A stretch of 64,000 nt of DNA from Diabrotica undecimpunctata (lineage: Eukaryota > Arthropoda > Insecta > Coleoptera > Chrysomelidae), in the NCBI RefSeq assembly GCF_040954645.1, contig NC_092807.1, positions 48,491,991 to 48,555,990 of the forward strand, in the 5' to 3' direction. The translations under genes were made by a program, and so were the position numbers. The notes beneath the pieces were generated by a model. That model worked only from the letters and a program-made list of their open reading frames with translations, made no database searches and was not told the origin of the DNA. Shown here in pieces: positions 61,843-64,000 of the stretch; position 1 is the first letter of the stretch; every line of letters begins with the position of its first letter.

Positions 61843-62930
61843 TCGTTAAAGTATTTTTTGATATTTTATATATAAACCCTAGACTTTTTTAATAAATACT
61901 TAAATCATTGTACATAATTATTTTACTCACCTTTACGTATTCTTAAAGCATCTTAATTATATCAGAGCAAACTTCTGGTATTATACTTGAAATGAGTTGT
62001 TTTGAAATTTTAAAAGTATATATCAAACTTGTATATGTCACCAGTAGCTAAATATTGTAGGGTTAACAAAAAAGCCGAAAAACGCTAAAAACACGAAAAA
62101 TGCTGAATAACGTAAAAAACAATTAAGCTTTCTGTTGGCGGTATCGCTTCTCTAAACTTTGTATCTTCATTCGCGATTTTTGTGCCAATTTCATTAAATA
62201 ACCATTTAAAATCAGTAGAATTGATTCTACAAAAAATTTGAAAACGCCCGTATTCCATTTCAGCTTTTAGATCATTAAATAAGTAAATAAGTCTATCCCT
62301 CTATACCAACTTCTGCTTTTGAACGATCATGTTGTCCCACAGCGTCGTTTTCGTCATTTTCGTCGAAAACATCGAACGAATTCGGTCGAAGGGCTCCGGT
62401 CACAATCGTTCACCAGATGTGTACGCGCCTTTAGATTTATAGACGAATAATTATAATTTGCGTATAAAATAAGTCAGCTCATTACATTAAGAGCTACTAC
62501 AATCGGTACTATTTCAAGCCTTGTCTTTGCCCTGTCAAACTAATGACATAATGATAAAATGAAATAAATTTAAAATTTTTTGCATATTTAAGTGGATAAG
62601 TTTAAAAATTTAAACAAAATTAGAGAAAGTTTGATAATCATAATATTATCGTTGCATTTAAAATGTGAAGGTAACCTCATTTTTCATAGTTGTTTGTATG
62701 CATAACCTAAAGTGTACTTATACAATAAAATAATAGCTAAAGTCGGTTCGGTATATTTACGCGGGTTTCGGATTAACAAAATTATGCTAATGACTCATTG
62801 ATAACCAGTTGCAGTAAACGACTTCCCAGAAAATTAGGTAAAAACTGCATTAATGGTCATATTTTAAAATACATTAAAATAACATTAGAGTAGGTATAAA
62901 TTTGTTACAATATTGCAGTTGAATTGATTC
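61843..62930. other. No gene seen; flank of the transposase
   Basis: Should contain the left end of the Tc1/IS630-like transposon. I could not pair an inverted repeat because the right end lies outside the window. Confidence 0.3.
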
Positions 62931-62973
62931 TTTGCCAGTGTTGACATTGTATGTTTGGTGGAAATATTTAAAA

Positions 62974-64000
62974 ATGCCTAGACGTGTGTTAGATGTAGAT
63001 AGTCTAATTTGTAGTGTAGATAAGTACTTTACGGATGAAAAAGAAAATGGCGGTCCTTTAAAATCGGTAATGTCTGTTCAACAACGCGTATGTGATGCTC
63101 TAGGAATTAGTGAAACCAAACTAAGAGGAGTATTACAAAATCGTAATAATGAACGGCCGAAAGAAGATCACCGAAAAACTCGCCTATCATTGAGAACGAA
63201 AGATAATTCAGATGGAAAAAAATTTGAAATTCGTGATACTATTTATCGAATGCGAGCCAACAAGGAACATGTGACCTTAAATACAATTCTCTCGGAATTA
63301 AAAGATAGAAAATTTGACGAAATTGGCAGAACAAGTCTATGGCAAGTGATACATAATTTGGGTTTCAAATTTCAAAAGGAGGATAACAGAAAAGCCCTTT
63401 GTGAAAGAAGTTCTGTTGTGCATAAAAGAATTAACTTTCTAAGAAAATATTCTAAATTAAAGAAGAAATTGCAAATTTTATAGATTTAGACGAAACATGG
63501 ATATTTTCTAGGGGTGCAACCAAGAGAATATGGCAAGATGATAACGTAAAGTCTATCAAACATACTGATGGAGAAGAGAAGCGACACATAATTTTACATG
63601 CAGGAGGGAAATCGGGTTTTATAGAAGGTACTGATTTAATATTTTCATCTAAATCAAAATTAAGTGACTATCACGATAATATGAACACAGAAATGTTTGT
63701 AAAATGGTTACATGAAAAACTTCTTCCAGGTTTAAGTGAGCCCAGCGTAATTATTTTAGACAATGCAGCTTACCATTCTGAAGTATTAAACAAAAGTCCA
63801 ACGAATTCTTGGACTGTTAATAAAATTAAAGAATGGTTGACAAAGGAACATATACCATTTACACAACATATTTTAAAATCAGAATTATTACGCTTGGCAA
63901 ATATCCACGCAAAACCAAAAACCTTTGTTGTGACAACCATATTGGGCCTAACGGTTATAGCAACGACGCAGTTCGGGAAACTTGGCGAAAGGCACTTTCA
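62974..64000 (+). pseudogene. Tc1/IS630-type transposase, one frameshift, 3' end off window
   Basis: A cut-and-paste transposase. The N-terminus has helix-turn-helix-like text MPRRVLDVDSLICSVDKYF and VQQRVCDALGISETKLRGVL, then GRTSLWQVIHNLGFKFQKED, typical of paired DNA-binding regions before the catalytic domain. A one-base shift near 63465 separates it from the DDE domain: FIDLDETWIFSRGATKRIW (first Asp, about 63488), HAGGKSGFIEGTDLIFSSKS, VIILDNAAYHSEVL (second Asp, about 63760), then INKIKEWLTKEHIPF-like text. The third acidic residue is not clearly visible before the edge. The rest is open, so the copy is fairly young. Confidence 0.8.

Overview
This window reads as a transposon graveyard from an A+T-rich, repeat-rich animal nuclear genome, most likely an insect and possibly a beetle. 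The reasons are: spliced genes with short GT-AG introns; no bacterial operons or ribosome binding sites; long (TA)n microsatellites; and relics of THAP/P-element, piggyBac, Tc1/IS630-like, BEL/Pao, Ty3/gypsy and several non-LTR (LINE) clades typical of insects. No conserved single-copy host gene could be recognised with confidence. The species is not determined.

Layout. 0-2.9 kb: a three-exon P-element-like (THAP) transposase gene running off the left edge, then a 476-bp insertion carrying hammerhead-ribozyme-like motifs, then a LINE 3' end. 3-6.7 kb: foldback repeats, a decayed DNA transposase and a piggyBac scrap. 6.9-9.4 kb: two decayed LINEs. 10.9-13.95 kb: a zinc-finger-type exon split by a Jockey LINE (13-bp target duplication), with a TA-flanked inverted-repeat element sitting exactly in its splice donor. 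14-18 kb: a giant inverted repeat (about 0.8-kb arms) around a dispersed 1.1-kb repeat and a hairpin insertion. 18.3-21 kb: a complete piggyBac transposon with TTAA duplications, broken by a (TA)n expansion and a frameshift. 21.7-29.5 kb: LINE, LTR, Pao and DNA-transposase relics and a foldback with hammerhead-like arms. 31-34.9 kb: one LINE nested in another. 37-45.9 kb: more LINEs, several with clean target duplications, and a 2.6-kb DNA transposon with repeated subterminal motifs. 45.9-53.3 kb: a Ty3/gypsy element in permuted order (pol, then LTR, then gag-protease on the minus strand). 53.3-58.1 kb: tandem LINE tails, a second piggyBac and a TRIM-like LTR element. 58-64 kb: palindromes, scraps of possible host or Crypton origin, and a Tc1/IS630-like transposase cut by the right edge.

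The elements do not form a pathway, but their nesting gives a relative chronology. Target duplications and reading frames restored across insertions show which element landed in which. The most unusual signal is a set of short non-coding elements whose cores resemble hammerhead self-cleaving ribozymes: 1869-2372 (a direct-repeat, retrozyme-like unit) and 26410-27093 (a foldback). A hairpin family present in four copies shares part of that core. All assignments come from reading motifs by eye; no database search was made.
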